Part shown: one piece after another, positions 26,990-41,337 of the stretch
Position numbering within the stretch: position 1 is the first letter of the stretch
Layout of the letters: each line of letters opens with the position of its first letter
Source of the DNA: Megalopta genalis
Lineage: Eukaryota > Arthropoda > Insecta > Hymenoptera > Halictidae
Assembly (NCBI RefSeq): GCF_051020955.1
Contig: NW_027476525.1
Coordinates: 124,001 to 188,000, forward strand
Direction of reading: 5' to 3'
Length of the DNA: 64,000 bases
Position numbers and translations under genes: made by a program
Notes under the pieces: generated by a model
Told to the model about the DNA's origin: nothing
Databases searched by the model: none
Seen by the model: the letters and a program-made list of their open reading frames with translations, nothing else

Positions 26990-28560
26990 ATTTATCATCA
27001 GATACTTGCGATATAAGTGATATAGGTTCAAATGCATGCGAAAAAAACGAGTTAGCTTCAACTCCATGCGACACTCATGATTTAGCTTCAAATCAATGCG
27101 ATGTAGAAGGTATAGCTTCAAATCAATGCGATGTAGAATGTTTAGCTTCAAATCAATGCGATGTAGAAAGTTTAGCTTCAAATCAATGCGATGTAGAAGG
27201 TTTAGCTTCAAATCAATGCGATGTAGAAGGTTTAGCTTCAAATCAATTCGATGTAGAAGATTTAGCTTCAAGTCCATGCGACACAAATGATGTAGCATCA
27301 GATACATGCGATATAAGTGATATAGCTTCAAATGCACGAGAAACAAACGAGTTAGCTTCAAATCCATGCGAAACACATGATTTAGCTAGAAATCAATGCG
27401 ATGTAGAAAGTTTAGCTTCAAATCCATACGAAACAAGTGATTTAGATTCAGATACTAGCGATATAACTGATAAAGCTTCAAATGCAGACGAAACAAACGA
27501 GTTAGCTGCAAATCGATGCGAAACAAATGATTTAGCTTCAATTACTTGCGATATAAGTGATATAGCTTCAAATGCAGACGAAACAATCGAGCTAGCTTCA
27601 AATCCATGCGAAACACATGATTTAGCTTCAAATCAATGCGAAACACATGATTTAGCTTCAAATAAATGCGAATTAGAAGGCTTAGCTTCAAATCCACGCG
27701 AAACACATGATTTAGCTTCAAGTCAATGCGATGTAGAAGGTTTAGCTTCAAATCAATGCGATGTAGAAGGCTTAGCATCAAATCCATGCGAATCAAATGA
27801 TTTAGCTTCAGATACGAGCGATATAAGTGATATAGCTACAAATGCAGGGGAAACTAACGAACTAGCTTCAATTCCATGCAAAACACATGATTAAGCTTCA
27901 AATCAATGCTATGTAGAAGGTTTAGCTTAAAATCCATGAGACGCAAATGATTTAGCTTCGAATACTTGCGATAGAGGTGACAAAGCTTTAAATGCAGACG
28001 AAACAAACGCGGTAGCTTCCATTCCAAGCGAAAAACATGATTTAGCTTCAAATCAATGCGATGTAGAAGGTTTAGCTTCAAATCCAAGGGAAACACATGA
28101 TTTAGCTTCAAATCAATGCGAACTAAATGTCTTAGCTTCAAATCCATGCGAAACAAATGATTTAGCATCAGATAATTGCGATATAAGTGATATGGTATCA
28201 AATGCAGGCGAAAAGAACGAGTTAGCTTCAAAATCCATGCGATACACATGATTTAGCTTCAAATCCATGCGAGACACATGATTTTGCTGCAAATCAATGC
28301 GATGTAGAAGGTTTAGCTTCAAATCAATGCGATATAGAAGGTTTAGCTTCAAATCCAAGCGACACAAATGATTTAGCTTCACATACTTGCGATATATGTG
28401 CTATAGGTTCAAATGCATACGAAACAAACGAGTTAGCATCAACTCCATGCGACACTCATGATTTAGCTTCAAATCAATGCGATGTAGAAGGTTTAGCTTC
28501 AAATCAATGCGATGTAGAAGGTTTAGATTCAAATCAATGCGATGTAGAAGGTTTAGCTTC
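26990..28560. repeat. Block D unit, copy 1
   Basis: About 1.57 kb recurring at 31,641-33,210 with a constant offset of 4,651 bp, including the cttgcgatagaggtgacaaagc and gataattgcgatataag monomers. The copies part where gcttcgaatc in the first copy is replaced by a catacgaaacaagtg monomer in the second. Confidence 0.83.
27084..27263. repeat. Run of six class c monomers
   Basis: Six class c monomers in a row, 180 bp, with small differences (gaagg, gaatg, gaaag, gaaga). Because class c lacks the tga of the other monomers, a second plus frame is also open across it. Confidence 0.88.
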
Positions 28561-29127
28561 GAATCAATGCGATGTAGAAGGTTTAGCTTCAAATCAATGC
28601 TAATATAGAAGGTTTAGCTTCAAATCCAAGCAACACAAATGATTTAGATTCACATACTTGCGATATATGTGATATAGGTTCAAATGCATACGAAACAAAC
28701 GAGTTAGCTTCAAATCCATGCGAAACACATGATTTAGCTTCAAATCAATGCGATGTAGTAGGTTTAGCTTCAAATCCATGCGAAACAAATGATTTAGCTT
28801 CAAACACTTGGGATGTAAGTGATATAGCTTCAAATGCAGGCGAAACAGTCGAGCTAGCTTCAAAATCCATGCGAAACCAATGATTTATCGTCAGATACTT
28901 GCGATATAAGTGATATAGGTTCAAATGCATACGAAACAAACGAGTTAGCTTCAAAATCCATGCGATACACATGATTTAGCTTCAAATCAATGCGAAGTAG
29001 AAGGCTTAGCTTCAAAATCAAGCGGAACAAATGATTTAGCTTCAGATACTTGCGATATAAGTGATATAGGTTCAAATGCAGAGGCAATAGACGAGCTAGC
29101 TTCAACTCCATGCGACACTCATGATTC

Positions 29128-29277
29128 AGCTTCAAATCAATGCGATGTAGAAGGTATAGCTTCAAATGAATGCGATGTAGAAGGTTTAGCTTCAAATCAA
29201 TGCGATGTAGAAAGTTTAGCTTCAAATCAATGCGATGTAGAAGGTTTAGCTTCAAATCAATGCGATGTAGAAGGTTT
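29128..29277. repeat. Run of five class c monomers
   Basis: Five consecutive class c monomers between a b monomer and a caagcgacac d-type monomer. Confidence 0.85.
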
Positions 29278-29389
29278 AGCTTCAAATCCAAGCGACACAA
29301 ATGATTTAGCTTCACATACTTGCGATATATGTGATATAGGTTCAAATGCATACGAAACAAACGAGTTAGCTTCAAATCCATGCGACACT

Positions 29390-30660
29390 CATGAATTAGC
29401 TTCAAATCAATGCGAAGTAGAAGGCTTGGCTTCAAATCCATGCGAAACACATGATTTAGCTTCAAGTCAATGCGATGTAGAATGTTTAGCTTCAAATCAA
29501 TTCGATGCAGAAGGTTTAGCTTCAAGTCCATGCGACACAAATCATTTAGCATCAGATACATGCGATATAAGTGATATAGCTTCAAATGCAGGAGACAAAC
29601 GAGTTAGCTTCAACTCCATGTAAAACACATGACTAAGGTACAAATCAATCAAGTGTAGAAGGTTTAGCTTCAAATCCATGCGAAGCAAATTATTTGGTTT
29701 CAGATACTTGCGACATAAGTGATACAGCTTCAAATGCAGACGAAACAAACGAGTTAGCTTAATATCCAAGCGAAACACATGATTTAGCTTCAAATCAATG
29801 CGATGTAGAAGGTTTAGCTTCAAATCCATGCGAAAACAAAGATTTATCATCAGATACTTGCGAAATAAGTGATATAGGTTCAAATGCATGCGAAACAAAC
29901 GAGTTAGCTTCAAATCCATGCGAAACACATGATTTAGCTGCAAATCAATGCGATGTAGAAGGTTTAGCTTCAAATCCATGCGAAACCAATGATTTATCAT
30001 CAGATACTTGCGATATAAGTGATATAGGTTCAAATGCAGAGGAAATAGAAGAGCTAGCTTCAACTCCATGCGACACTCATGATTTAGCTTCAAATCAATG
30101 CGATGTAGAAGGTATAGCTTCAAATCAATGCGATGTAGAAGGTTTAGCTTCAAATCAATGCGATGTAGAAAGTTTAGCTTCAAATCAATGCGATGTAGAA
30201 GGTTTAGCTTCAAATCAATGCGATGTAGAATGTTTAGCATCAAATCAATTCGATGTAGAAGATTTAGCTTCAAGTCCATGCGACACAAATGATGTAGCAT
30301 CAGATACATGCGATATAAGTGATATAGCTTCAAATGCACGAGAAACAAACGAGTTAGCTTCAAATCCATGCGAAACACATGATTTAGCTAGAAATCAATG
30401 CGATGTAGAAAGTTTAGCTTCAAATCCATACGAAACAAGTGATTTAGATTCAGATACTAGCGATATAACTGATAAAGCTTCAAATGCAGACGAAACAAAC
30501 GAGTTAGCTGCAAATCGATGCGAAACAAATGATTTAGCTTCAATTACTTGCGATATAAGTGATATAGCTTCAAATGCAGACGAAACAATCGAGCTAGCTT
30601 CAAATCCATGCGAAACACATGATTTAGCTTCAAATCAATGCGAAACACATGATTTAGCTG
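29390..30660. repeat. Block D unit, copy 2
   Basis: About 1.27 kb recurring immediately downstream at 31,039-32,309 with an offset of 1,649 bp. The two copies differ at only scattered bases over most of their length, so this is one of the younger duplications here. Confidence 0.85.
30086..30265. repeat. Run of six class c monomers
   Basis: Homologous to the run at 27,084, at an offset of 3,002 bp. Confidence 0.87.
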
Positions 30661-31038
30661 CAAATCAATGCGAGGAAGAAGGATTAGCTTCAAATCCATG
30701 CGAAGCAAATGATTGATCTTCAAACACTTGTGATAAAAGTGATAAAGATTCAAATGCAGACGAATCAAACGAGTTAGCTTCAAAATCCATGCGATACACA
30801 TGATTTAGCTTCAAATCAATGCGATGTGGAAGGTTTAGCTTCGAATCAATGCTAATATAGAAGGTTTACCTTCAAATCCAAGCGACACAAATGATTTAGC
30901 TTCAAATGAATGCGATGTAGAAGGTGTAGCTTCAAATCCAAGCGGAACAAATGATTTAGCTTCAGATACTTGTGGTATAAGTGATATAGGTTCAAATGCA
31001 AGGAAACAAACGAGCTAGCTTCAACTCCATGCGACACT

Positions 31039-33210
31039 CATGAATTAGCTTCAAATCAATGCGAAGTAGAAGGCTTGGCTTCAAATCCATGCGAAACACA
31101 CGATTTAGCTTCAAGTCAATGCGATGTAGAAGGTTTAGCTTCAAATCAATTCGATGCAGAAGGTTTAGCTTCAAGTCCATGCGACACAAATCATTTAGCA
31201 TCAGATACATGCGATATAAGTGATATAGCTTCAAATGCAGGAGACAAACGAGTTAGCTTCAACTCCATGTAAAACACATGACTAAGGTACAAATCAATCA
31301 AGTGTAGAAGGTTTAGCTTCAAATCCATGCGAAGCAAATTATTTAGGTTCAGATACTTGCGACATAAGTGATACAGCTTCAAATGCAGACGAAACAAACG
31401 AGTTAGCTTAATATCCAAGCGAAACACATGATTTAGCTTCAAATCAATGCGATGTAGAAGGTTTAGCGTCAAATCCATGCGAAACCAATGATTTATCATC
31501 AGATACTTGCGAAATAAGGGATATAGGTTCAAATGCATGCGAAACAAACGAGTTAGCTTCAAATCCATGCGAAACACATGATTTAGCTGCAAATCAATGC
31601 GATGTAGAAGGTTTAGCTTCAAATCCATGCGAAACCAATGATTTATCATCAGATACTTGCGATATAAGTGATATAGGTTCAAATGCAGAGGAAATAGAAG
31701 AGCTAGCTTCAACTCCATGCGACACTCATGATTTAGCTTCAAATCAATGCGATGTAGAAGGTATAGCTTCAAATCAATGCGATGTAGAAGGTTTAGCTTC
31801 AAATCAATGCGATGTAGAAAGTTTAGCTTCAAATCAATGCGATGTAGAAGGTTTAGCTTCAAATCAATGCGATGTAGAAGGTTTAGCTTCAAATCAATTC
31901 GATGTAGAAGATTTAGCTTCAAGTCCATGCGACACAAATGATGTAGCATCAGATACATGCGATATAAGTGATATAGCTTCAGATGCACGAGAAACAAACG
32001 AGTTAGCTTCAAATCCATGCGAAACACATGATTTAGCTAGAAATCAATGCGATGTAGAAAGTTTAGCTTCAAATCCATACGAAACAAGTGATTTAGATTC
32101 AGATACTAGCGATATAACTGATAAAGCTTCAAATGCAGACGAAACAAACGAGTTAGCTGCAAATCGATGCGAAACAAATGATTTAGCTTCAATTACTTGC
32201 GATATAAGTGATATAGCTTCAAATGCAGACGAAACAATCGAGCTAGCTTCAAATCCATGCGAAACACATGATTTAGCTTCAAATCAATGCGAAACACATG
32301 ATTTAGCTTCAAATAAATGCGAATTAGAAGGCTTAGCTTCAAATCCACGCGAAACACATGATTTAGCTTCAAGTCAATGCGATGTAGAAGGTTTAGCTTC
32401 AAATCAATGCGATGTAGAAGGCTTAGCATCAAATCCATGCGAATCAAATGATTTAGCTTCAGATACCAGCGATATAAGTGATATAGCTACAAATGCAGGG
32501 GAAACTAACGAACTAGCTTCAATTCCATGCAAAACACATGATTAAGCTTCAAATCAATGCTATGTAGAAGGTTTAGCTTAAAATCCATGAGACGCAAATG
32601 ATTTAGCTTCGAATACTTGCGATAGAGGTGACAAAGCTTTAAATGCAGACGAAACAAATGCGGTAGCTTCCATTCCAAGCGAAAAACATGATTTAGCTTC
32701 AAATCAATGCGATGTAGAAGGTTTAGCTTCAAATCCAAGGGAAACACATGATTTAGCTTCAAATCAATGCGAACTAAATGTCTTAGCTTCAAATCCATGC
32801 GAAACAAATGATTTAGCATCAGATAATTGCGATATAAGTGATATGGTATCAAATGCAGGCGAAAAGAACGAGTTAGCTTCAAAATCCATGCGATACACAT
32901 GATTTAGCTTCAAATCCATGCGAAACACATGATTTTGCTGCAAATCAATGCGATGTAGAAGGTTTAGCTTCAAATCAATGCGATATAGAAGGTTTAGCTT
33001 CAAATCCAAGCGACACAAATGATTTAGCTTCACATACTTGCGATATATGTGCTATAGGTTCAAATGCATACGAAACAAACGAGTTAGCATCAACTCCATG
33101 CGACACTCATGATTTAGCTTCAAATCAATGCGATGTAGAAGGTTTAGCTTCAAATCAATGCGATGTAGAAGGTTTAGATTCAAATCAATGCGATGTAGAA
33201 GGTTTAGCTT
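31039..33210. repeat. Block D unit, copy 3
   Basis: The left part matches copy 2 (offset 1,649) and the right part matches copy 1 (offset 4,651). It is therefore a recombinant of the two, or the intact form from which both were cut. Confidence 0.8.
31735..31914. repeat. Run of six class c monomers
   Basis: Homologous to the run at 30,086, at an offset of 1,649 bp. Confidence 0.87.
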
Positions 33211-33718
33211 CAAATCCATACGAAACAAGTGATTTAGCTTCACATACTTGCGATATATGTGATATAGGTTCAAATGCATACGAAACAAACGAGTTAGCTT
33301 CAAATCCATGCGAAACACATGATTTAGCTAGAAATCAATGCGATGTAGAAAGTTTAGCTTCAAATCCATACGAAACAAGTGATTTAGATTCAGATACTAG
33401 CGATATAACTGATATAGCTTCAAATGCAGACGAAACAATCGAGCTAGCTTCAAATCCATGCGAAACACATGATTTAGCTTCAAATCAATGCGAAACACAT
33501 GATTTAGCTTCAAATAAATGCGAATTAGAAGGCTTAGTTTCAAATCCACGCGAAACTCATGATTTAGCTTCAAGTCAATGCGATGTAGAAGGTTTAGCTT
33601 CAAAACAATGCGATGTAGAAGGTTCACCTTCAAATCAATGCTAATATAGAAGGTTTAGCTTCAAATCCAAGCGACACAAATGATTTAGCTTCACATACTT
33701 GCGATATATGTGATATAG

Positions 33719-33744
33719 GTACACACATAGGTAGACACATGATT
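33719..33744. repeat. Aberrant gtacacacat monomer, copy 3
   Basis: Same diverged a/b fusion monomer as at 21,089. Confidence 0.85.
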
Positions 33745-33889
33745 TAGCTTCAAATCAATGCGATGTAGAAGGTTTAGCTTCACATCCATGCGAAACCAAT
33801 GATTTATCTGCAGATACTTGCGATATAAGTGATATAGCTTCAAATGCATACGTAACAATCGAGTTAGCTTCAAAATCCACGCGATACAC

Positions 33890-34790
33890 ATGATTTAGCT
33901 TCAAATCAATGCGATGTAGAAGGCTTAGCATCAAATCCATGCGAATCAAATGATTTAGCTTCAGATACGAGCGATATAAGTGATATAGCTACAAATGCAG
34001 GGGAAACTAACGAACTAGCTTCAATTCCATGCAAAACACATGATTCAGCTTCAAATCAATGCTATGCAGAAGGTTTAGCTTAAAATCCATGAGACGCAAA
34101 TGATTTAGCTTCGAATACTTGCGATAGAGGTGACAAAGCTTTAAATGCAGACGAAACAAACGCGGTAGCTTCCATTCCAAGCGAAAAACATGATTTAGCT
34201 TCAAATCAATGCGATGTAGAAGGTTTAGCTTGAAATCCATGCGAAACACATGATGAAGCGTCAAATGCATGCGATACACATGATTTTGGTTCAAATTGAT
34301 GCCAAACACATGGTTTAGCTACAAAATCATTCGAAACAAATGGTTTAGATTCAAATCAATGCGATGAAGAAGGTTTAGCTTCGAATACATACGAAACAGA
34401 TGATTCAGCTTCAGATACTTACGAGATAATTGATAAAGCTTGAAATGCAGTCGAAACAAACGAGTTAGATTCAAATCCATGCGGAACAAATGATTTAGCT
34501 TCAAATACTTGCGATAAAAGTGATATAGATTCAACTGCAGGAGAAACAAACCAGTTAGCTTCAATGCCATGCGAAACACATGATTTAGTTAAAATTAATG
34601 CGATGTAGTAGGTTTAGCTTCAATTCCACGCGAAACAAATGATTTTGCTTCAAACACTTGGCATATAAGTGATATAGCTTGAAATGCAGACGAAACAAAC
34701 GAGTTAGCCTCAAATCCATGTGAAACACATGATTTAGCAGCAAATCAATGCTATGTAGAAGGTTTAGCTTCAAATTCATGCGACACAAAT
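33890..34790. repeat. Block E unit, copy 1
   Basis: A 0.9-kb segment paired with 36,891-37,791 at an offset of 3,001 bp. It includes the gattttggttcaaattgatg and acttacgagataattgat monomers. These are also seen once at 21.65-21.8 kb, so the lineage extends back to block C. Confidence 0.84.
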
Positions 34791-35635
34791 TATTTATCTT
34801 CAGATACAAGCGATATAAGTGATATAGCTTCAAATGCATACGAAACAAAAGAGTTAGCTTCAAATCCATGCGAAACTCACGATTTAGCTTCAAACACTTG
34901 GGATATAAGTGATATAGCTTTAACTGCAGACGAAACAAATGATTTAGCATCAGATACTTTCAATATAATTGATATAGCGTCAAGTGCAGGGGAAACAAAC
35001 GAGTTAGCTTGAAATCCATGCGGAACACATGATTTAGCTTCAAATCAATGCGATGTAGAAGGATTAGCTTCAAATCCGTGCGAAGCAAGTGATTGTGCTT
35101 GAAACACTTGGGATATAGGTGATATAGATTCAACAGCATGCGAAACAAACGAGTTAGCTTCAAATCCATGCGAAACACATGATGTAGCTGCAAATCAATG
35201 CCATGTAGAAGGTTTAGCTTGAAATCCATGCGAAACAAATGATTTAGCTTCAAACGCTTGGGATATATGTGATATAGCTTGAAATGCAGACGAAACAATC
35301 GAGCTAGCTTCAAATCCATGCAAAACACATGATTTAGCATCAAATCAATGCTATGTAGAAGGTTTAGCTTCAAATCCATGCGTCACAAATGATTTAGCTT
35401 CAATTACCAGCGATATAATTGATATAGCTTCAAATGGGGTCGAAACAAACGAGTTAGCTTCAAATCCATGCGAAACACATGATTTAGCTTCAAATCAATG
35501 CGAAGTAGAAGGCTTAGTTTCAAAATCAAGCGGAACAAAAGATTTAGCTTCAGATACTTGCGATATAAGTGATATAGGTTCAAATGCAGAGGCAATAGAC
35601 TAGCTAGCTTCAACTCCATGGGACACTCATGATTT

Positions 35636-35785
35636 AGCTTCAAATCAATGCGATGTAGAAGGTATAGCTTCAAATCAATGCGATGTAGAAGGTTTAGCTT
35701 CAAATCAATGCGATGTAGAAAGTTTAGCTTCAAATCAATGCGATGTAGAAGGTTTAGCTTCAAATCAATGCGATGTAGAAGGTTT
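35636..35785. repeat. Run of five class c monomers
   Basis: Five consecutive class c monomers, resembling the run at 29,128 in the order of its small variants (ggtatagc, ggtttagc, agtttagc). Confidence 0.85.
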
Positions 35786-36870
35786 AGCTTCAAATCCAAG
35801 CGACACAAATGATTTAGCTTCACATACTTGCGATATCTGTGATATAGGTTCAAATGCATACGAAACAAACGAGTTAGCTTCAAATCCATGCGAAACACAT
35901 GATTTAGCTGCAAATCAATGCGATGTAGAAGGTTTAGCTTCAAATCCATGCGAAACAAATGATTTAGCTTCAAACACTAGGGATGTAAGTGATATAGCGT
36001 CAAATGCAGGCGAAACAGTCGAGCTAGCTTCAAAATCCATGCGAAACAAATGATTTAGTTTCAAATTCGTGCGAAACAAATGATTTAGCTTCGAATCCTT
36101 GGCTGAGCACATGATTTAGCTGCAAATCAATGCGATGTAGAAAGTTTAGCTTCAATTCCATGCGAAACAAATGATTGAGCTTCAAACACTTGGGATATAA
36201 GTGATATAGCTTCAAATGCAGATGAAACAATCGACCTAGCTTCAAATCCATGCGAAACACATGATTTAGCTTCAAATCAATGCGAATTAGAAGGCTTAGC
36301 TTCAAATCCACGCGAAACACATGATTTAGCTTCAAGTCAATGCGATGTAGAAGGTTTAGCTTCAAATCAATTCGATGTAGAAGATTTAGCATCAAGTTCA
36401 TGCGACACAAATGATGTAGCATCAGATACATGCGATATAAGTGATATAGCTTCAAATGCGCAAGAATCAAACGAGTTAGCTTCAAATCCATGCGAAACAC
36501 ATGATTTAGCTAGAAATCAATCCGATGTAGAAAGTTTAGCTTCAAATCCATACGAAACAAGTTATTTAGATTCAGATACTAGCGATATAACTGATATAGC
36601 TTCAAATGCAGACGAAACAATCGAGCTAGCTTCAAATCCATGCGAAACACATGATTTAGCTTCAAATAAATGCGAATTAGAAGGCTTAGCTTCAAATCCA
36701 CGCGAAACACATGATTTAGCTTCAAGTCAAGGCGATGTAGAAGGTTTAGCTTCAAATCAATGCGATGTAGAAGGTTCAGCTTCGAATCAATGCTAATATA
36801 GAAGGTTTAGCTTCAAATCCAAGCGACACAAATGATTTAGCTTCACATACTTGCGATATATGTGATATAG

Positions 36871-36896
36871 GTACACACATAGGTAGACACATGATT
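36871..36896. repeat. Aberrant gtacacacat monomer, copy 4
   Basis: Same diverged a/b fusion monomer as at 21,089, followed directly by the gaaggcttagcatc monomer. About one pentamer present after the other copies is missing here. Confidence 0.85.
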
Positions 36897-37791
36897 TAGC
36901 TTCAAATCAATGCGATGTAGAAGGCTTAGCATCAAATCCATGCGAATCAAATGATTTAGCTTCAGATACGAGCGATATAAGTGATATAGCTACAAATGCA
37001 GGGGAAACTAACGAACTAGCTTCAATTCCATGCAAAACACATGATTAAGCTTCAAATCAATGCTATGTAGAAGGTTTAGCTTAAGATCCATGAGACGCAA
37101 ATGATTTAGCTTCGAATACTTGCGATAGAGGTGACAAAGCTTTAAATGCAGACGAAACAAACGCGGTAGCTTCCATTCCAAGCGAAAAACATGATTTAGC
37201 TTCAAATCAATGCGATGTAGAAGGTTTAGCTTGAAATCCATGCGAAACACATGATGAAGCGTCAAATGCATGCGATACACATGATTTTGGTTCAAATTGA
37301 TGCCAAACACATGGTTTAGCTACAAAATCATTCGAAACAAATGGTTTAGATTCAAATCAATGCGATGAAGAAGGTTTAGCTTCGAATACATACGAAACAG
37401 ATGATTCAGCTTCAGATACTTACGAGATAATTGATATAGCTTGAAATGCAGTCGAAACAAACGAGTTAGATTCAAATCCATGCGGAACAAATGATTTAGC
37501 TTCAAATACTTGCGATATAAGTGATATAGATTCAACTGCAGGAGAAACAAACCAGTTAGCTTCAATGCCATGCGAAACACATGATTTAGTTAAAATTAAT
37601 GCGATGTAGTAGGTTTAGCTTCAATTCCACGCGAAACAAATGATTTTGCTTCAAACAATTGGCATATAAGTGATATAGCTTGAAATGCAGACGAAACAAA
37701 CGAGTTAGCCTCAAATCCATGTGAAACACATGATTTAGCAGCAAATCAATGCTATGTAGAAGGTTTAGCTTCAAATTCATGCGACACAAAT
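36891..37791. repeat. Block E unit, copy 2
   Basis: Partner of 33,890-34,790 at an offset of 3,001 bp, with few differences. Its right flank continues into gcaaatcaatgccatg monomers rather than the block seen after copy 1. Confidence 0.84.
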
Positions 37792-40700
37792 GATTTAGCT
37801 GCAAATCAATGCCATGTAGAAGGTTTAGCTTGAAATCCATGCGAAACAAATGATTTAGCTTCAAACGCTTGGGATATATGTGATATAGCTTGAAATGCGG
37901 ACGAAACAAACGAGTTAGCTTCAAATCCAAGTGAATCACATGAATCAGTTTCAAATCAATGCTATGTAGAAGGTTTAGCTTCAAATCCATGCGACACAAA
38001 TGATTTAGCTTCAATTACCTGCGATATAAGTGATATAGATTCAAATGCGGACGAAACAAACGAGTTAGCTTCAAATCCAAGTGAATCACATGATTCAGTT
38101 TCAAACACTTGGGATATAAGTGATATAGCTTCAACTGAAGACGAAACAAATGATTTAGCATTAGATACTTGCAATATAATTGATATAGCGTCAAGTGCAG
38201 GGGAAACAAACGAGTTAGCTTCAAATCCATGCGAAACACATGATTTAGCTGCAAATCAATGCGATGTAGAAGGCGTAGCTTGAAATCCATGCGAAACAAA
38301 TGATTCAGCTTCAAACGCTTGGGATATAAGTGATATAGCTTCAAATGCAGACGAAACAATCGAGCTAGCTTCAAATCCATGCGAAACACATGATTTAGCT
38401 GCAAATCAATGCGAAGTAGAAGGCTTAGCTTCAAATACATGCGAAACACATGATTTTTCGTCAAATACTTGCGATACAAGTGATATAGCATCAAATTCAG
38501 GCGAAACAAACCAGTTAGCTTCAATTCCATGAGAAACACATGATTTAGCTTAAAATTCATGCGAAACACATGGATTAGCTTCAAATTCGTGCGAAACAAA
38601 TGATTTAGCTTCGAATCCTTGCGGAACACATGATTTAGCTGCAAATCAATGCGATGTAGAAGGTTTAGCTTCAAATCAATGCGATATAGAAAGTTTAGCT
38701 TCAAGTCCAAGCGACACAAATGATTTAGCTTCACATACTTGCGATATATGTGCTATAGGTTCAAATGCATACGAAACAAACGAGTTAGCTTCAACTCCAT
38801 GCGACACTCATGATTTAGCTTCAAATCAATGCGATGTAGAAGGTTTAGCTTCAAATCAATGCGATGTAGAAGGTTTAGATTCAAATCAATGCGATGTAGA
38901 AGGTTTAGCTTCGAATCAATGCGATGTAGAAGGTTTAGCTTCAAATCAATGCTAATATAGAAGGTTTACCTTCAAATCCAAGCGACACAAATGATTTAGC
39001 TTCACATACTTGCGATATATGTGATATAGGTTCAAATGCATACGAAACAAACGAGTTAGCTTCAAATCCATGCGAAACACATGATTTAGCTTCAAATCAA
39101 TGCGATGTAGAAGTTTTAGCTTCAAATCCATGCGAAACCAATGATTTATCTTCAGATACTTGCGATATAAGTGATATAGGTTCAAATGCATACGAAACAA
39201 ACGAGTTAGCTTCAAAATCCATGCGATACACATGATTTAGCTTCAAATCAATGCGAAGTAGAAGGCTTAGCTTCAAAATCAAGCGGAGCAAATGATTTAG
39301 CTTCAGATACTTGCGATATAAGTGATATAGGTTCAAATGCAGTGGAAATAAACGAGCTAGCTTCAACTCCATGCGAGACTCATGATTTAGCTTCAAATCA
39401 ATGCGATGTAGAAGGTATAGCTTCAAATCAATGCGATGTAGAAAGTTTAGCTTCAAATCAATGCGATGTAGAAGGTTTAGCTTCAAATCAATGTGATGTA
39501 GAAGGTTTAGCTTCAAATCCAAGCGACACAAATGATTTAGCTTCACATACTTGCGATATATGTGATATAGGTTCAAATGCATACGAAACAAACGAGTTAG
39601 CTTCAAATCCATGCGAAACACATGATTCAGCTACAAATCAATGCGATGTAGAAGGATTAGCTTCAAATCCGTGCGAAGCAAGTGATTGTGCTTGAAACAC
39701 TTGGGATATAGGTGATATAGATTCAACAGCATGCGAAACAAACGAGTTAGCTTCAAATCCAGGCGAAACACATGATTTAGCTGCAAATCAATGCCATGTA
39801 GAAGGTTTAGCTTGAAATCCATGCGAAACAAATGATTTAGCTTCAAACGCTTGGGATATATGTGATATAGCTTGAAATGCAGACGAAACAATCGAGCTAG
39901 CTTCAAATCCATGCAAAACACATGATTTAGCTTCAAATCAATGCTATGTAGAAGGTTTAGCTACAAATCCATACGAAACAAGTGATTTAGCTTCAGATAC
40001 TAGCGATATAAATAATATAGCTTCAAATGCAGACGAAACAAACGAGTTAGCTTCAAATCCATGCGAAACACATGATTTAGCTGCAAATCAATGCGATGTA
40101 GAAGGTTTAGCTTCAAATCCATGCGACACAAATGATTTAGCTTCTATTACTTGCGATATAAGTGATATAGCTTCAAATGCGGACGAAACAAAAGAGTTAG
40201 CTTCAAATCCAAGTGAATCACACGATTCAGTTTCAAACCAATGCTATGTAGAAGGTTTAGTTTCAAATCCATGCGACACAAATGATTTAGCTTCAATTAC
40301 TTGCGATATCAGTGACATAGCTTCAAATGCGGACGAAACAAACGAGTTAGCTTCAAAAACCATGCGAAACACATGATTTAGCTTCAAATACTTGGGATAT
40401 AAGTGATATAGCTTCAACTGCAGACGAAACAAATGATTTAGCATCAGATACTTGCAATATAATTGATATAGAGTCAAGTGCAGGGGGAAAAAACGAGTTA
40501 GCTTCAAATCCACGCGAAACACATGATTTGGCTGCAAATCAATGCGATGTAGAAGGTTTAGCTTGTAATCCATGCGAAACAAATGATTCAGCTTCAAACG
40601 CTTGGGATAAGTGATATAGCTTCAAATGCAGACGAAACAATCGAGCTAGCTTCAAATCCATGCGAAACACATGATTTAGCTTCAAATCAATGCGAAGTAG

Positions 40701-41337
40701 AAGGCTTAGCTTCAAATACGTGCGAAAACATGATTTTTCGTCAAATACTTGCGATACAAGTGATATAGCTTCAAATTCAGGCGAAACAAACCAGTTAGCT
40801 TCAATTCGATGAGAAACACATGATTTAGCTTAAAATTCATGCGAAACACATGGATTAGCTTCAAATTCGTGCGAAACTAATGATTTAGCTTCGAATCCTT
40901 GCGGAACATATGATTTACATGCATATCGATGCGACGTAAAAGGTTTAGCTTCAATTCCATGAGGAACACATGATTTAGCTTAAAATTCATGCGAAACACA
41001 TGGATTAGCTTCAAATTCGTGCGAAACAAATGATTTAGCTTCGAATCCTTGGCTGAACACATGATTTAGCTTCAAATCAATGCGAATTAGAAGGCTTAGC
41101 TTCAAATCCAAGCGAAACACATGATTTAGCTTCAAGTCAATGCGATGTAGAAGGTTTAGCTTCAAATCAATTCGATGTAGTAGATTTAGCTTCAAGTCCA
41201 TGCGACACAAATGATGTAGCATCAGATACATGCGATGTAAGTGATATAGCTTCAAATGCAGGAGAAACAAACGAGTTAGCTGCAAATCTATGCGAAACAA
41301 ATGATTTAGCTTCAATTACTTGCGATATAAGTGATAT

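Larger units (their letters stand above)
26700..33700. repeat. Block D: copies 1,649, 3,002 and 4,651 bp apart
   Basis: Three related units make up this block. The c-run at 27,084 recurs at 30,086 (offset 3,002) and 31,735 (a further 1,649). The actccatgtaaaacac monomer lies at 26,761, 29,613 and 31,262 (offsets 2,852 and 1,649); the 150-bp difference between 2,852 and 3,002 is one extra pentamer. The 1,649-bp period is 55 monomers minus one base, which the small indels I can see account for: +1 in a caaaatcc monomer, +1 in a taatatag monomer, -1 near 31,000 and -2 in ggagacaaacg. No gene is seen. Confidence 0.88.
33700..38010. repeat. Block E: copies 3,001 bp apart
   Basis: Segment 33,890-34,790 recurs at 36,891-37,791. 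Just upstream the aberrant monomer lies at 33,719 and 36,871 (offset 3,152), so the second copy has lost 151 bp there, about one pentamer. Between the copies are a five-c run at 35,636 and monomers related to blocks C and D. No gene is seen. Confidence 0.86.
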
